This document shows, piece after piece, positions 27,050-37,197 of a DNA stretch of 64,000 nucleotides. The stretch is from Vibrio maritimus (GTDB lineage Bacteria; Pseudomonadota; Gammaproteobacteria; Enterobacterales; Vibrionaceae), in contig BBMT01000002.1 in NCBI GenBank assembly GCA_000755425.1, positions 124,001-188,000 of the forward strand, given 5' to 3'. Made by a program: the position numbers and the translations under genes. The stretch's first letter is position 1; each line of letters begins with the position of its first letter. A model generated the notes under the pieces. It was not told where the DNA came from. It was given only the letters and a program-made list of their open reading frames with translations, and did no database searches.

Positions 27050-28816
27050 TTACGCTTTTAAGTCTAGCATTAAGGCTAGCAGCTCCCGTTTTTCTTCGAC
27101 TGATAAGCCGACACTTCTTTCTTTGGCCTGCAGGTTTTCAATTTGCTTTTCAATACATTGGGACAATATTTTGTCCAATGAATCGATAAATACGTCTTCT
27201 TGGTTGTCATCGTCAAGTGGAATGACCCAACTTGCGAGACGAGACAGAAGTGCCTCATTACTACTTCCACGCCATTGTTCTAATAGCTGGCCTGTAGACA
27301 TATGGGGATGTGCTTGACATTTATCAACCACTTCCACAAATAAATTAAGCCCTGGCAGTGACAAGTCTCTCACTGTGGACAGATCCGGTACCATTTCAGC
27401 ATAGCTCGGATTTTGCAAAAGTAGAGCGATGACTTCACGCATTGGTGTGCGTTTGATTTCTTTATGAGGCTGAGCTCGCGTTTCTTGCTGGCCTTGCTTG
27501 TCAATTAGCTGTTGAAGCTGCCTTTCATCAACCAAGCCCAACTTACGGCCGAGCAACTCCCTCAAGTATAGTCGCAATGTGCCGCCAGGCACTTTGTCGA
27601 TAAGTGGCACCGCTAACGTGCTGAGTTTTGCCATGCCCTCTTTGGTTCGTGTATCGACCTGCTGCATCAGCGAGGAGAACATAAACTCTGACAGAGGCAT
27701 CGCATTTTGTACTTCTGTTTCAAACGCGTCTTTGCCATTTTGGCGAATGAATGAGTCAGGATCCTCACCATCGGGTAGGAACATGAACTTTAATTGCCTA
27801 CCATCATTAAGATAGGGCAGGGCATTTTCCATTGCACGCCAAGCCGCATCACGACCTGCTCGGTCGCCATCGTAACAACACACGACGGTGCTGGTTTGGC
27901 GAAACAGAACTTGAAGGTGATCGCCTGTGGTCGATGTTCCAAGTGAGGCGACAGAATAATCCACGCCATACTGCGCTAGAGCGACCACATCCATATAGCC
28001 TTCAACGACTAAGACCTGAGGTGGCTCGCGATAAGCTTGTAGTACCTCATACAGTCCATAAAGCTCTTTGCCTTTATGAAAGATCGGTGTTTCTGGTGAG
28101 TTTAAGTACTTTGGTGTGCCATCGCCCAAAACGCGCCCACCAAAACCAATCACTCGTCCGCGTCGGTCACGGATTGGGAACATGATACGACCGCGGAAAC
28201 GGTCATAACGATTACCCTTGTCGTTTTCGATCAGCATACCGCCAGACACCAACATGTCTTGCGTGGCTTTTTGCTGACCAAAATTCTTACGAACACTGTC
28301 CCATTCGTCAGCGACGTAGCCAATACCAAACTTTTGGACAATCTCTCCAGAGAGCCCGCGGCCTTTCAGATACTCTATAGCGACTTTGTTGGTGGAAACT
28401 TTAAGTTGATCGCGATAATACTGGCCGATCGTTCCCATAAGATCATACAAAGATCGTTTTTGTTCGCTATTGGCGGTAGGCCCTTTGGAGAAGTTACCCG
28501 GTTGTCCACTGCGCTGCTCTCTAGGAACATCTAAGCCTAACGATGATGCCAGCTCTTCAATCGCTTCTACGAACTCGAGACGTTCGTACTCCATGAGAAA
28601 GTCGATGGCATTGCCATGCACACCACAGCCAAAGCAATGGTAGAACTGTTTCTCTTGGCTGACGCTGAAAGAAGGGGTCTTTTCGTTGTGGAAAGGGCAG
28701 CAAGCACCGTAGTTCTTGCCTTGTTTTTTAAGTTTTACGCGCGTGTCAATGACGTCGACAATATCAAGCCGAGCGAGAAGGTCATCAATGAAGCTACGAG
28801 GGATTATTCCTGCCAT
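27050..28816 (-). CDS. dnaG: DNA primase DnaG
   Basis: 588 aa, intact. The N-terminal CHC2 zinc site reads CPFHNEKTPSF..YHCFGCGVHG. The catalytic core carries the TOPRIM motifs VVEGYMDVVAL and CYDGDRAGRDAAWRA. The C-terminal DnaB-interacting helicase-binding domain spans roughly the last 150 aa. It synthesises RNA primers at the replication fork. It is separated from yqeY by an 81-nt gap holding a hairpin. Confidence 0.98.
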   Translation of the reverse strand: MAGIIPRSFIDDLLARLDIVDVIDTRVKLKKQGKNYGACCPFHNEKTPSFSVSQEKQFYHCFGCGVHGNAIDFLMEYERLEFVEAIEELASSLGLDVPREQRSGQPGNFSKGPTANSEQKRSLYDLMGTIGQYYRDQLKVSTNKVAIEYLKGRGLSGEIVQKFGIGYVADEWDSVRKNFGQQKATQDMLVSGGMLIENDKGNRYDRFRGRIMFPIRDRRGRVIGFGGRVLGDGTPKYLNSPETPIFHKGKELYGLYEVLQAYREPPQVLVVEGYMDVVALAQYGVDYSVASLGTSTTGDHLQVLFRQTSTVVCCYDGDRAGRDAAWRAMENALPYLNDGRQLKFMFLPDGEDPDSFIRQNGKDAFETEVQNAMPLSEFMFSSLMQQVDTRTKEGMAKLSTLAVPLIDKVPGGTLRLYLRELLGRKLGLVDERQLQQLIDKQGQQETRAQPHKEIKRTPMREVIALLLQNPSYAEMVPDLSTVRDLSLPGLNLFVEVVDKCQAHPHMSTGQLLEQWRGSSNEALLSRLASWVIPLDDDNQEDVFIDSLDKILSQCIEKQIENLQAKERSVGLSVEEKRELLALMLDLKA

Positions 28817-28846
28817 AAAACCTTTTTACAAGAAAGAGATACAAAC

Positions 28847-28877
28847 AAGCCGTGCGTTCCAAAGGATAGCACGGCTT
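28847..28877 (-). terminator. Intra-operon attenuator before dnaG
   Basis: AAGCCGTGC / GCACGGCTT arms with a 13-nt loop between the yqeY stop and the dnaG start, then TTGTTTGT on the minus strand. It parallels the internal terminator known between rpsU and dnaG in E. coli, which keeps primase levels low. Confidence 0.65.
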
Positions 28878-28897
28878 GCTGCAATTTGATTGGGCGG

Positions 28898-29341
28898 TTA
28901 AGCGAGTTTAGTGCGAACTAGACCACTAGCCTTACCCATATCTGCACGGCCTTGAATTTGCGGCTTAAGCACGCCCATTACCTTACCCATGTCTTGCATG
29001 CCCGCTGCACCAGATTCGGTAATGGCACTATCGATTAGTGCTGCAACTTCATCATCGGTCAGTGGTTGAGGCATAAAGTCCTCAAGTACGGCAATTTCAG
29101 CTTGCTCAGCTTCAGCAAGGTCTTGACGACCCGCTGCTTCAAACTGCGTTACAGAGTCGCGACGCTGTTTAACCATTTTAGTCAGCACAGCAAGAATGTC
29201 GTCTTCGCCCAGAGTAATCTGTTCGTCGACTTCACGTTGCTTGATGGCTGCTAAGGCTAAACGAATAGTACCAAGGCGCAATTTGTCCTTGGCTTTCATC
29301 GCTAATTTTTGCTCTTCTTTGAGTTTATCAATCAGAGCCAT
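28898..29341 (-). CDS. yqeY: GatB/YqeY domain protein
   Basis: 147 aa, intact. It consists of the YqeY domain (LKEEQKLAMKAKDKLRLGTIR..., AAGMQDMGKVMG). This domain is related to the C-terminal tail of amidotransferase subunit GatB, which binds tRNA. The function of the stand-alone protein is not established. It sits between rpsU and dnaG, as in other Vibrio species. Confidence 0.93.
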   Translation of the reverse strand: MALIDKLKEEQKLAMKAKDKLRLGTIRLALAAIKQREVDEQITLGEDDILAVLTKMVKQRRDSVTQFEAAGRQDLAEAEQAEIAVLEDFMPQPLTDDEVAALIDSAITESGAAGMQDMGKVMGVLKPQIQGRADMGKASGLVRTKLA

Positions 29342-29368
29342 AACTAAAATCCTATCTGGACCTAGTTA

Positions 29369-29584
29369 TTAGTACAGGCGAACGCGACGAGCGTTTTCGC
29401 GAGCTAGCTTCTTAGCGTGACGCTTTTGAGCTGCTGCTTTAGCGCGTTTGCGAACTGTAGTTGGTTTTTCATAGTGCTCACGACGACGCACTTCAGAAAG
29501 GATACCTGCTTTTTCGCAAGAGCGCTTGAAACGACGTAGTGCAACGTCGAACGGTTCGTTTTCACGTACTTTAACTACTGGCAT
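29369..29584 (-). CDS. rpsU: 30S ribosomal protein bS21
   Basis: 71 aa, standard length, [20 protein letters not shown] with the basic C-terminus ending NARRVRLY. First gene of the macromolecular-synthesis operon. Divergent from tsaD across ~240 nt that must hold both promoters. Confidence 0.98.
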
Positions 29585-29825
29585 ATGCCTTTCACCTCAG
29601 GGGTTAACTGTTCATTAATGCTGGCGCTTTTTGGTTAGTACTAAGAGTTCATGCTTGAGCCCTTTGTTCTAAGCGTAAAACCAGCTAGATCAAAAATGGT
29701 GCGGAATTTTAATCCGATCCCTAGGGCTTTGTAAAGTACTTTGTCGCCTATCTCTTGTACAAAATTTGTTTGCGAGCCCATGACGCGGTAATATTGCGCC
29801 AATTTCGAAATAAGTCGAGAACAAT

Positions 29826-30845
29826 ATGCGCATTCTAGGTATTGAAACCTCTTGTGATGAAACTGGCATCGCAATCTATGACGATGAGAAAGGACTGCTG
29901 TCTCATCAACTGTATAGCCAGGTAAAACTGCACGCGGATTACGGCGGTGTGGTTCCTGAATTGGCATCACGCGATCACGTGAAAAAAACGATCCCATTGA
30001 TCAAAAAAGCACTCGCAGACGCGGATCTTACACCAAAAGACATCGACGGCGTGGCGTATACTGCAGGTCCGGGTTTGGTTGGAGCACTATTAGTGGGGAC
30101 AACGATCGGCCGAAGTATCGCTTACGCTTGGGGCGTACCAGCGGTACCGGTTCACCATATGGAAGGCCATCTTCTAGCGCCTATGCTTGAAGACAACCCG
30201 CCGCCATTCCCATTTGTGGCGCTGTTGGTGTCCGGTGGCCACAGTATGATCGTTGAAGTAAAAGGTATCGGTGAGTATCAGATCCTTGGTGAGTCTATTG
30301 ATGATGCAGCAGGTGAAGCGTTTGATAAAACGGCAAAACTGATGGGGCTGGATTACCCAGGCGGTCCGCTGTTGTCTAAGCTTGCAGATAAAGGCACCCC
30401 AGGACGCTTTAAGTTCCCGCGTCCTATGACGGATCGCCCTGGTCTAGATATGAGTTTCTCTGGCCTTAAAACGTTTGCTGCAAATACCATTGCAGCAAAC
30501 GATGATAGCGAGCAAACTCGTGCTGATATCGCTTATGCATTCCAAGAAGCGGTATGTGAGACGTTAGCGATCAAATGTAAGCGTGCACTTCAGCAAACAG
30601 GCATGAAGCGCATCGTGATTGCTGGTGGCGTGAGTGCAAACCGCTTCTTGCGTAAAGAGCTGGAAGCGTTAGCCAATAAAATGGGCGGTGAAGTCTACTA
30701 CCCACGCACCGAGTTCTGTACTGACAATGGCGCAATGATTGCCTATGCAGGTATGCAGCGTTTGAAAAATGGTGAGGCCGCTGAGCTTTCGGTAGAGGCG
30801 ACACCTCGCTGGCCGATTGACCAGCTAAGCCCGATCAAAGGCTAA
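29826..30845 (+). CDS. tsaD: tRNA N6-threonylcarbamoyladenosine transferase TsaD
   Basis: 339 aa, intact. The N-terminus [17 protein letters not shown], the metal-binding HHMEGHL motif (HxxxH), LLVSGGHS and the late [12 protein letters not shown] are the standard Kae1/TsaD signatures. It completes t6A37 formation with TsaB/TsaE. The gene is monocistronic with a terminator just after the stop. Confidence 0.97.
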   Translation: MRILGIETSCDETGIAIYDDEKGLLSHQLYSQVKLHADYGGVVPELASRDHVKKTIPLIKKALADADLTPKDIDGVAYTAGPGLVGALLVGTTIGRSIAYAWGVPAVPVHHMEGHLLAPMLEDNPPPFPFVALLVSGGHSMIVEVKGIGEYQILGESIDDAAGEAFDKTAKLMGLDYPGGPLLSKLADKGTPGRFKFPRPMTDRPGLDMSFSGLKTFAANTIAANDDSEQTRADIAYAFQEAVCETLAIKCKRALQQTGMKRIVIAGGVSANRFLRKELEALANKMGGEVYYPRTEFCTDNGAMIAYAGMQRLKNGEAAELSVEATPRWPIDQLSPIKG

Positions 30846-30850
30846 ATATG

Positions 30851-30874
30851 AAGGTCACGCAAGTGGCCTTTTTT
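30851..30874 (+). terminator. tsaD terminator
   Basis: AAGGTCAC / GTGGCCTT arms (one G-T pair), 4-nt loop, six T. Confidence 0.75.
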
Positions 30875-30977
30875 AATGACAATTTTCCACAAAACTCCTA
30901 AAGTCGGTGACTGACAGGCCATGCTAGAGTCTGGATGAACAACGTATTGGTTATTATGGATTAGGGAATAGAGCGAC

Positions 30978-31789
30978 ATGAAGCAATTTACGATAGATGG
31001 ACAAGAAATGGCGTACCAGGATGTCGGTGAAGGCCCGGTCATTCTGTTTGGTCACAGTTATTTGTGGGACAGTCAAATGTGGCAGCCGCAAATCGATGCG
31101 CTTAGCCAGCACTATCGCTGCATTGTTCCTGATTTATGGGCTCACGGAGAGTCGCAAGCGGCACCTGCGTCAATGAGTAATCTTACGGACTATGCAAAGC
31201 ACCTGCTTGCTTTGATGGATGATCTCGGTATTGAAACCTTCTCAATTGTTGGCCTATCGGTTGGTGGTATGTGGGGCTCAGAGCTCACAGCATTAGCACC
31301 GACACGAGTCAAAAGTTTGGTGCTGATGGATACGTTTGTTGGTCTAGAGCCAGAAGTAGCGCACGCCAAATACTTCTCAATGCTGGCGACGATTGCTGAG
31401 CTTAAAATGGTACCCGCTCCAATTGTAGAAGCGGTGGTTCCTCTGTTCTTCGCCAACAATGCTAAGCAGGATAATTCAGAACTTGTCTCGAGCTTTGAAG
31501 CTAAACTGGCCGCTCTATCTGGTGAGCAAGCAGAGCAAGTGGCTCGGATCGGTCGTATGGTATTTGGTCGCCGAGATTTGTGTGATGACATTGAAAAGTT
31601 TGCATTGCCGACATTGATCGCAGTCGGTGCTGAGGATAAACCCCGCCCAGTGCTTGAGTCATACTTGATGAATGATCTGATCACGGGCAGTACGATCAAT
31701 GTGATCCCTTCAGCAGGCACATCAGCAATCTAGAGCAACCCGACTACGTGACGGCTATGTTGAGTGAGTTTTTATCGCAGCATGCCTAG
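30978..31789 (+). CDS. Alpha/beta-hydrolase fold protein
   Basis: The fold is clear: oxyanion region LFGHSYLWDS, nucleophile elbow SIVGLSVGGMWG (Ser in GLSVG), acid in GAEDKPRP. The catalytic His falls after a frame break near 31722, where one missing C restores AGHISNLEQPDYVTAM, giving the expected His and an end at 31789 (~270 aa). Substrate unknown; similar proteins are annotated as esterases or enol-lactonases without evidence. GGAATAGAGCG precedes the ATG. Confidence 0.85.
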
Positions 31790-31806
31790 TGGTTATCTAC
31801 GAATAC

Positions 31807-31836
31807 TAAAAGAGCAGCCACAAGCTGCTCTTTTTT
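31807..31836. terminator. Bidirectional terminator between hydrolase and plsY
   Basis: AAAAGAGCAGC / GCTGCTCTTTTTT hairpin serving the convergent genes on both sides. Confidence 0.85.
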
Positions 31837-31848
31837 GAAAGTGGAACG

Positions 31849-32445
31849 CTACGAGGTTTTCTTCTTACCTAGCTTAGGCTCAGTGCCTTCTACCAATCTG
31901 CGAATATTCTGATGATGCCTGAGCAGGATAAGACAACTTAGCATCGCTACAGGTAAGGTGAATAGCGGGCGCGCCATCCAAGTATAAACTGGCGCCATCA
32001 GCACCGTCACAATAGCCGCAAGGGAAGAGTAGCGAAATAACACCGCAACCAGGAGCCAGGTGCCGGTAATGAGACCGGTGAGATCCCAGCCTATCGGAGC
32101 AATAGCGCCAAGTGCTGTTGCCACTCCTTTACCACCTTTGAAGTGAAAAAACAGTGGGTACATATGCCCAAGACAAGCAGCAATGGCAATGACACCAAGT
32201 ACCACAGCATCAATTCCCATGTAGTAACCCGTCCAAACAGGAATGGTGCCCTTGAGCATGTCGCACAGTAAAACAGCGACGGCTGCGCCTTTACCGCCGG
32301 TGCGCAGGACATTGGTCGCGCCCGGATTGTTGGAGCCGACCGTTCTTGGATCGGGCAGCCGCAGTAGACGACAGATCAACACGGCGCTCGACACTGAGCC
32401 GAGTAAGTATGCTGCGATGATCATAGCAAGTGCTATTAGTGTCAT
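31849..32445 (-). CDS. plsY: Glycerol-3-phosphate acyltransferase PlsY
   Basis: 198 aa, intact, five membrane helices. The conserved loops [16 protein letters not shown] and [13 protein letters not shown] bind phosphate and acyl-phosphate. It makes lysophosphatidate from acyl-phosphate and G3P at the inner membrane. Divergent from folB. Confidence 0.95.
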   Translation of the reverse strand: MTLIALAMIIAAYLLGSVSSAVLICRLLRLPDPRTVGSNNPGATNVLRTGGKGAAVAVLLCDMLKGTIPVWTGYYMGIDAVVLGVIAIAACLGHMYPLFFHFKGGKGVATALGAIAPIGWDLTGLITGTWLLVAVLFRYSSLAAIVTVLMAPVYTWMARPLFTLPVAMLSCLILLRHHQNIRRLVEGTEPKLGKKKTS

Positions 32446-32551
32446 GGGTGTCCTTTTCGCAAGAAATTATCCATAGGGACTGATATCATAACGAAAATAG
32501 TACGTTTTTTCCCGACAAATGGGTATCCGACCTCTAATCAAAGGACAAATC

Positions 32552-32911
32552 ATGGCATTGGATAAAGTATTCATTGAGCAGCTCGAAGTGATCACCACCA
32601 TTGGGGTGTATGACTGGGAACAAGAGATTAAACAAAAGCTTATTCTTGATATTGAGATGGCACACGACAATGCGCCAGCAGGCAAAAGCGATGATGTTGC
32701 CGATGCTTTAGATTACTCCAAAGTGAGCGAAGCGGTGCTGAATCATATTGAAAATGACCGGTTTTTGTTGGTTGAGCGCGTAGCGGAAGAAGTCGCTGCC
32801 ATTATCCAAAAGCAATTCAATGTACCTTGGGTCAAAATCCGTCTGGCGAAACCTGGTGCGGTGCCTCAAGCGAAAAGTGTTGGTGTAGTGATTGAACGAG
32901 GTCAGGCATGA
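32552..32911 (+). CDS. folB: Dihydroneopterin aldolase FolB
   Basis: ~119 aa. The start at MALDKVFIEQLEV is chosen because it matches the family start and follows AAAGGAC. IGVYDWEQEIKQKLILDIEM, the ALDYSKV motif and VRLAKPGAV-like IRLAKPGAVPQA are typical. Its last codons overlap folK by ATGA, so both folate-pathway genes are coupled. Confidence 0.93.
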   Translation: MALDKVFIEQLEVITTIGVYDWEQEIKQKLILDIEMAHDNAPAGKSDDVADALDYSKVSEAVLNHIENDRFLLVERVAEEVAAIIQKQFNVPWVKIRLAKPGAVPQAKSVGVVIERGQA

Positions 32912-33396
32912 TCACCACCTACATTGGCATTGGTACCAATGTGGAGCGCGAGAAGCATATCAAAGCTGCATACCAAGAGTTAAACGCTATTGGAATGAAC
33001 TTGGCGTTGTCACCTGTGTACGCATGTGACTCTTTTGGCTTTGAGGGCAATGAATTCTTTAACATGGTCGTAAGACTCGATACCGAGCTTGCTCTTGATG
33101 AATTGTCTTCAGCGTTAAAAAGTATTGAAGTGAAGTGGGGACGCGCTGCTGATGCGGCAAAGTTTCAAGATCGCACGCTTGATCTTGATATCTTGTTGTA
33201 TGGAAAAGAAATTTCACAAAAAAAACCGCTGTTACCTCGCGAAGACATATTTAAATATTCCTTTGTCACACAGCCTCTGTATGATCTTGACCCGCAACTG
33301 GTGATTCCTCAAGACGGGCGAACCATAAAACAGATTTTAGAGACCATGTCTGATGTGGGCTCACTGAAAAAATCGATTTTCAATTTTAGTTGGTAG
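32908..33396 (+). CDS. folK: HPPK, 6-hydroxymethyl-dihydropterin pyrophosphokinase FolK
   Basis: 162 aa. The N-terminus TYIGIGTNVEREKHI and the signature FQDRTLDLDILLYG, carrying the two Asp that bind Mg, identify HPPK. PLLPREDIFKYSFV is somewhat diverged from the usual HPRMxxRxFV. It follows folB with a 4-nt overlap. Confidence 0.9.
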   Translation: MITTYIGIGTNVEREKHIKAAYQELNAIGMNLALSPVYACDSFGFEGNEFFNMVVRLDTELALDELSSALKSIEVKWGRAADAAKFQDRTLDLDILLYGKEISQKKPLLPREDIFKYSFVTQPLYDLDPQLVIPQDGRTIKQILETMSDVGSLKKSIFNFSW

Positions 33397-33405
33397 TAGT
33401 TAACA

Positions 33406-34207
33406 ATGAGTTATTTTGAAGCCTTTATTTTGGCACTGGTGCAAGGGTTTACCGAATTCTTGCCTATCTCGAGTTCGGCTCACTTGATTTTGCCTTCCGC
33501 CATCTTAGGCTGGGAAGACCAAGGGTTAGCCTTTGATGTTGCCGTACACGTGGGCACTTTGGCTGCCGTGGTTATCTATTTCCGTAAGGAAGTCGTGACT
33601 CTATTTAGTGCTCTGTTTGGTTCTATATTTAAGGGTGAGCGCAGCAAAGAAGCCAAGTTGCGTGGATGATCGTGCTAGCAACGATTCCTGCCTGTATCTT
33701 TGGTTTGCTGATGAAGGACATCATTGAGCTATACTTGCGCAGTGCTTACGTAATTGCGACCACGACGATCGTATTCGGCCTATTGCTATGGTGGGTAGAT
33801 AAAAACGCCAAGCTTGCGGACGATGAGTATCAAGCGGGCTGGAAAAAAGCCTTGTTTATTGGTTTGGCACAAGCGATGGCGATCATTCCAGGTACGTCAC
33901 GTTCTGGCGCGACCATCACCGCAGCGCTTTACCTTGGCTTTACCCGTGAAGCGGCAGCGCGTTTTTCATTCTTGATGTCAATCCCAATTATCACGCTGGC
34001 GGGTGCGTACCTTGGCCTTAAGCTAGTGACGGGCACTGAGCTATCCATGTTGGCTTCTTGCTAACTGGTATTGCGGTGTCATTTGTAAGTGCCTACATCT
34101 GTATTCACTTCTTCCTGAAGCTGATTTCACGCATGGGCATGACACCGTTTGTGATTTATCGATTGATTCTAGGTTTTGGCCTATTTGCTTTCTTGCTGAT
34201 GAGCTAG
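33406..34207 (+). CDS. uppP: Undecaprenyl-diphosphate phosphatase UppP (BacA)
   Basis: ~267 aa after repair, multi-helix membrane protein. First motif [15 protein letters not shown], second [11 protein letters not shown], both catalytic signatures of BacA. Two frame breaks, near 33661-33664 (missing G, restores [13 protein letters not shown]) and 34054 (missing G, restores [12 protein letters not shown]), split it. Both are homopolymer losses. It recycles the lipid carrier for peptidoglycan and, presumably, other lipid-linked sugars. The 3' end overlaps cca on the other strand by 27 nt. Confidence 0.93.
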
Positions 34208-35415
34208 AGTCTGCTCTATTGCCAGGGCTCGGCGTCTGTCGAGCTCTTCTTTTATCGCCTTGCCTTTAAACCCATCGCTAATAATGGATTGCACATCCAC
34301 ATTGATAGCGGCTTGGTAGACAAGTCTAAAGCGCTCTGCCTGTGGGTAGGCTTCATTCTCTAACCCTTTTCTTCCCTGATGATCCGCTTGGCAGCACAGT
34401 AGTACTTGTTCGAGTTTTTCTGGCTTTCGCCAAACATCCAGCTTGGCAAAGATCTTCACGAACGTACTTGGTTTGAGTTCAAAGGCTCGATGGACATTGG
34501 AGTGCTGGGCACAGACCGCTAGCGCCAAATCGCGATAGTCATTGGGAACTCGTACTCTCGCGCAAAGCGCCTTAATTACTTTCTGGCCTGTATGGGTATG
34601 TAGCTTGTGGCTCGGCCATTCTTCTTTTGGGGTCAGTGCTTTACCTAAGTCATGCACTTGAGCGGCGAATCGAACCGTTGTTAGTTCACTCAGCTCGGCT
34701 GCTTGCTTGGCCACCATTAGGGTGTGAATGCCGGTGTCAATTTCTGGGTGCCACTGCTCTGGTTGCGGTACGCCAAACAGCGCGTCTAGCTCTGGAAGTA
34801 CCACCTTGAGTGCGCCGCATTGGCGTAATATGTCGAGAAAAACCTCTGGAGAGGAAGTGGTGAGAGACTTATGCCATTCTTGCCAAACGCGTTCGGCGGT
34901 TAGGAATTCCAGCTCACCTTGTTTAACCATATCTTGCATTAGCGCCATAGTCTCAGGCGCGACGTGAAAACCAAGGTGCGCCAGTTTGGCAGCGAATCGT
35001 GCAACGCGTAATACACGCAACGGATCTTCACTAAATGCAGGAGAGACGTGCCTTAATATTCGTTGCTCTAAATCGCTAGGCCATGATAGGGGTCGATAAG
35101 TTTACCCTTATCATCTTGAGCGATAGCATTGATGGTGAGATCGCGGCGCATCAGGTCTTGCTCTAGCGTTACGTCGGGCGATGAGAAGCATTCAAACCCC
35201 GTGTAACCGTTGCCAGACTTACGCTCGGTACGTGCCAGAGCGTGCTCCTGTTTGGTCTTTGGATGGAGAAATACCGGAAACTCTTTACCAACCGTTTGGA
35301 AGCCTTTCGCCAACATTTGCTCAGGTGTGGCGCCGACTACGACCCAATCTTTGTCATAGACTTCAATGTTAAGCAACTGGTCGCGTACTGCGCCCCCAAC
35401 AAGATAGACTTGCAA
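34181..35415 (-). CDS. cca: Multifunctional CCA-adding enzyme
   Basis: ~411 aa. The head domain has [15 protein letters not shown] and the metal site YDKDWVVVG, then [10 protein letters not shown]. The C-terminal HD phosphohydrolase domain shows [16 protein letters not shown], as in E. coli Cca. One break near 35079 (missing C or G) is repaired to [17 protein letters not shown]. It adds and repairs tRNA 3' CCA. It is divergent from gspA, as in V. cholerae as I recall it. Confidence 0.93.
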
Positions 35416-35499
35416 ATTGGCTCCCCTTTTTACTACTTACCGTTGGCATTCCTGTGCGCCAATGGTACTTTGCTTTGACTGATATTGTAAGGTTAACCC

Positions 35500-37197
35500 A
35501 TGTATAAGGATTATTTTGGCTTTCGAGAAGTGCCGTTCTCGATTGTACCCAGCTCACGCTACCTGTTTTTGAGCCAGCGCCACCGTGAAGCGATGCAACA
35601 TTTGCAAGCCGGCCTTGGTCAAGGTGGTGGCTTTGCCATGCTTACGGGCGAGGTCGGTACCGGAAAAACCACCGTGGCGAAAGCCATGCTGGCGTCGTTA
35701 GATGATAAAACCGCGTCGGGACTGATCCTTAACCCAACCTTTTCCAGCCAAGATCTTCTTGAAGCCATTTGCGATGAGTTTTCCATCGATTATCCCCCGC
35801 AAGCTTCTCTCAAACAGCTAAGCCAAGCCATCTACCAGTACTTGCAGCACAATGAGCAGCAGGGTATTAACACATTGGTGGTTATTGATGAAGCGCAGCA
35901 TTTATCGGCGGAAGTGCTCGAGCAGCTTCGCCTACTCACAAATTTAGAAACGGACGACCGTAAGCTGCTTAAAGTGCTTCTTATCGGTCAGCCAGAGCTG
36001 CAACAGAAACTGCGAACTACGCAGCTTCGTCAACTTGCGCAGCGTATTACTGGACGTTACCACCTATTGCCACTCTCAGAGGGTGAAACGCGCCAGTATA
36101 TTGAATTTCGTTTATCTACCGCTGGTGGCGATGCATCGCTGTTCAGTAAATCTGCAGTGGCGGTGATCAATAAGGCGAGCCAAGGCATCCCGCGGCTGAT
36201 TAACCTTATCGGTGATAAGGCGCTGCAATACGCTTACCACTCAGGTGAAAAGCGCGTCTCGAAATCGACAGCGCACAAAGCGTGTGAGGATATTCTGTCA
36301 TTTCAGGCGCCAGGGGTAGGCAACAGCACGCAAGAGTCTGCACTGCGACAAGCCATTAGCCGCTATGCATTTCCCGCACTGCTTGGTGTTAGCGTTGCGG
36401 CTGGGCTCTATTGGAAAGGTACCGATGCACTGTCATGGGCTCAGCAAAGCATTTTACAAGCCAAAACGTCGCAAATCGCCAATGAGACTACAGTTATAGA
36501 GCCTGTCACAATCGCTGAGCCCGCTCCAGAACCTTTAGCTCAGAGCATTCGTACTCAAAATGACTATCCAGTAGAGCTGCTGCAATCACTGTTTAGACGA
36601 GATGATAAGATTGCAGCTGTTCAGGAGCTTTACGCGGTATGGGGCTACCAAGCAGGTGTGCTCGATGGCATGTGTGAGTCAGGTGCAAACAGTTTATTCC
36701 AATGTCAGAAATACCTTGGCACCCTAGAACAAATCATTGGCCAGAATTTACCAGTGGTGATGCCGCTGTATCACTTAGGTGATGAGAGCTATGTGGTGCT
36801 TTATCGTGTCAATGGTGATGAAGTGGAAGTCCTCAATGGTCGCGAGCGCGTTGTAATGCCAAAGAGCTGGCTAGAAGCTTTGTGGACAGGTGAGTACTAC
36901 TCTATTTGGCAGCGTGATATCTATACCACTCTGCGTTTGAACCAGCGAGGAGAGCAGGTCGCTATATTAGACAGTAAGCTATCTCAAGTTTTGGGTGAGC
37001 CTGCATCTGGAAGCGATGTGTTTGACAGAGCCTTAGAGCGAAAAGTGGAGTTGTTCCAACGTTGGCAAAAAATGGATGTAGACGGCATTGCGGGCCGTAA
37101 TACGCTGAAAAAGCTTGAACTGATGACACAAACTAATGCACCAACGTTAAACGAACCAACGATAAACATGGATGAGTCGCAGGAGGTGTTACAATGA
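35500..37197 (+). CDS. gspA: GspA/ExeA-type AAA ATPase with peptidoglycan-binding domain
   Basis: 565 aa, intact. AAA+ ATPase at ~1-270: Walker A LTGEVGTGKTTVAKAM, Walker B TLVVIDEAQHLS, GRYHLLPLSEGETRQYIEFR. A single membrane helix at ~287-303 (AFPALLGVSVAAGLYW) follows. The periplasmic part holds a C39-like domain and a C-terminal peptidoglycan-binding module ending KMDVDGIAGRNTLKKL. With GspB it helps insert the type II secretin through the cell wall. The stop overlaps the gspB start by ATGA. Confidence 0.92.
   Translation: MYKDYFGFREVPFSIVPSSRYLFLSQRHREAMQHLQAGLGQGGGFAMLTGEVGTGKTTVAKAMLASLDDKTASGLILNPTFSSQDLLEAICDEFSIDYPPQASLKQLSQAIYQYLQHNEQQGINTLVVIDEAQHLSAEVLEQLRLLTNLETDDRKLLKVLLIGQPELQQKLRTTQLRQLAQRITGRYHLLPLSEGETRQYIEFRLSTAGGDASLFSKSAVAVINKASQGIPRLINLIGDKALQYAYHSGEKRVSKSTAHKACEDILSFQAPGVGNSTQESALRQAISRYAFPALLGVSVAAGLYWKGTDALSWAQQSILQAKTSQIANETTVIEPVTIAEPAPEPLAQSIRTQNDYPVELLQSLFRRDDKIAAVQELYAVWGYQAGVLDGMCESGANSLFQCQKYLGTLEQIIGQNLPVVMPLYHLGDESYVVLYRVNGDEVEVLNGRERVVMPKSWLEALWTGEYYSIWQRDIYTTLRLNQRGEQVAILDSKLSQVLGEPASGSDVFDRALERKVELFQRWQKMDVDGIAGRNTLKKLELMTQTNAPTLNEPTINMDESQEVLQ

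Noticed and set aside
29641..29997. 118-codon minus ORF before tsaD
   Set aside because: Overlaps the conserved tsaD start on the other strand and the rpsU promoter region; no family match.
31190..31720. 176-codon minus ORF inside the hydrolase gene
   Set aside because: Shadow of the alpha/beta-hydrolase, whose catalytic motifs are intact on plus.
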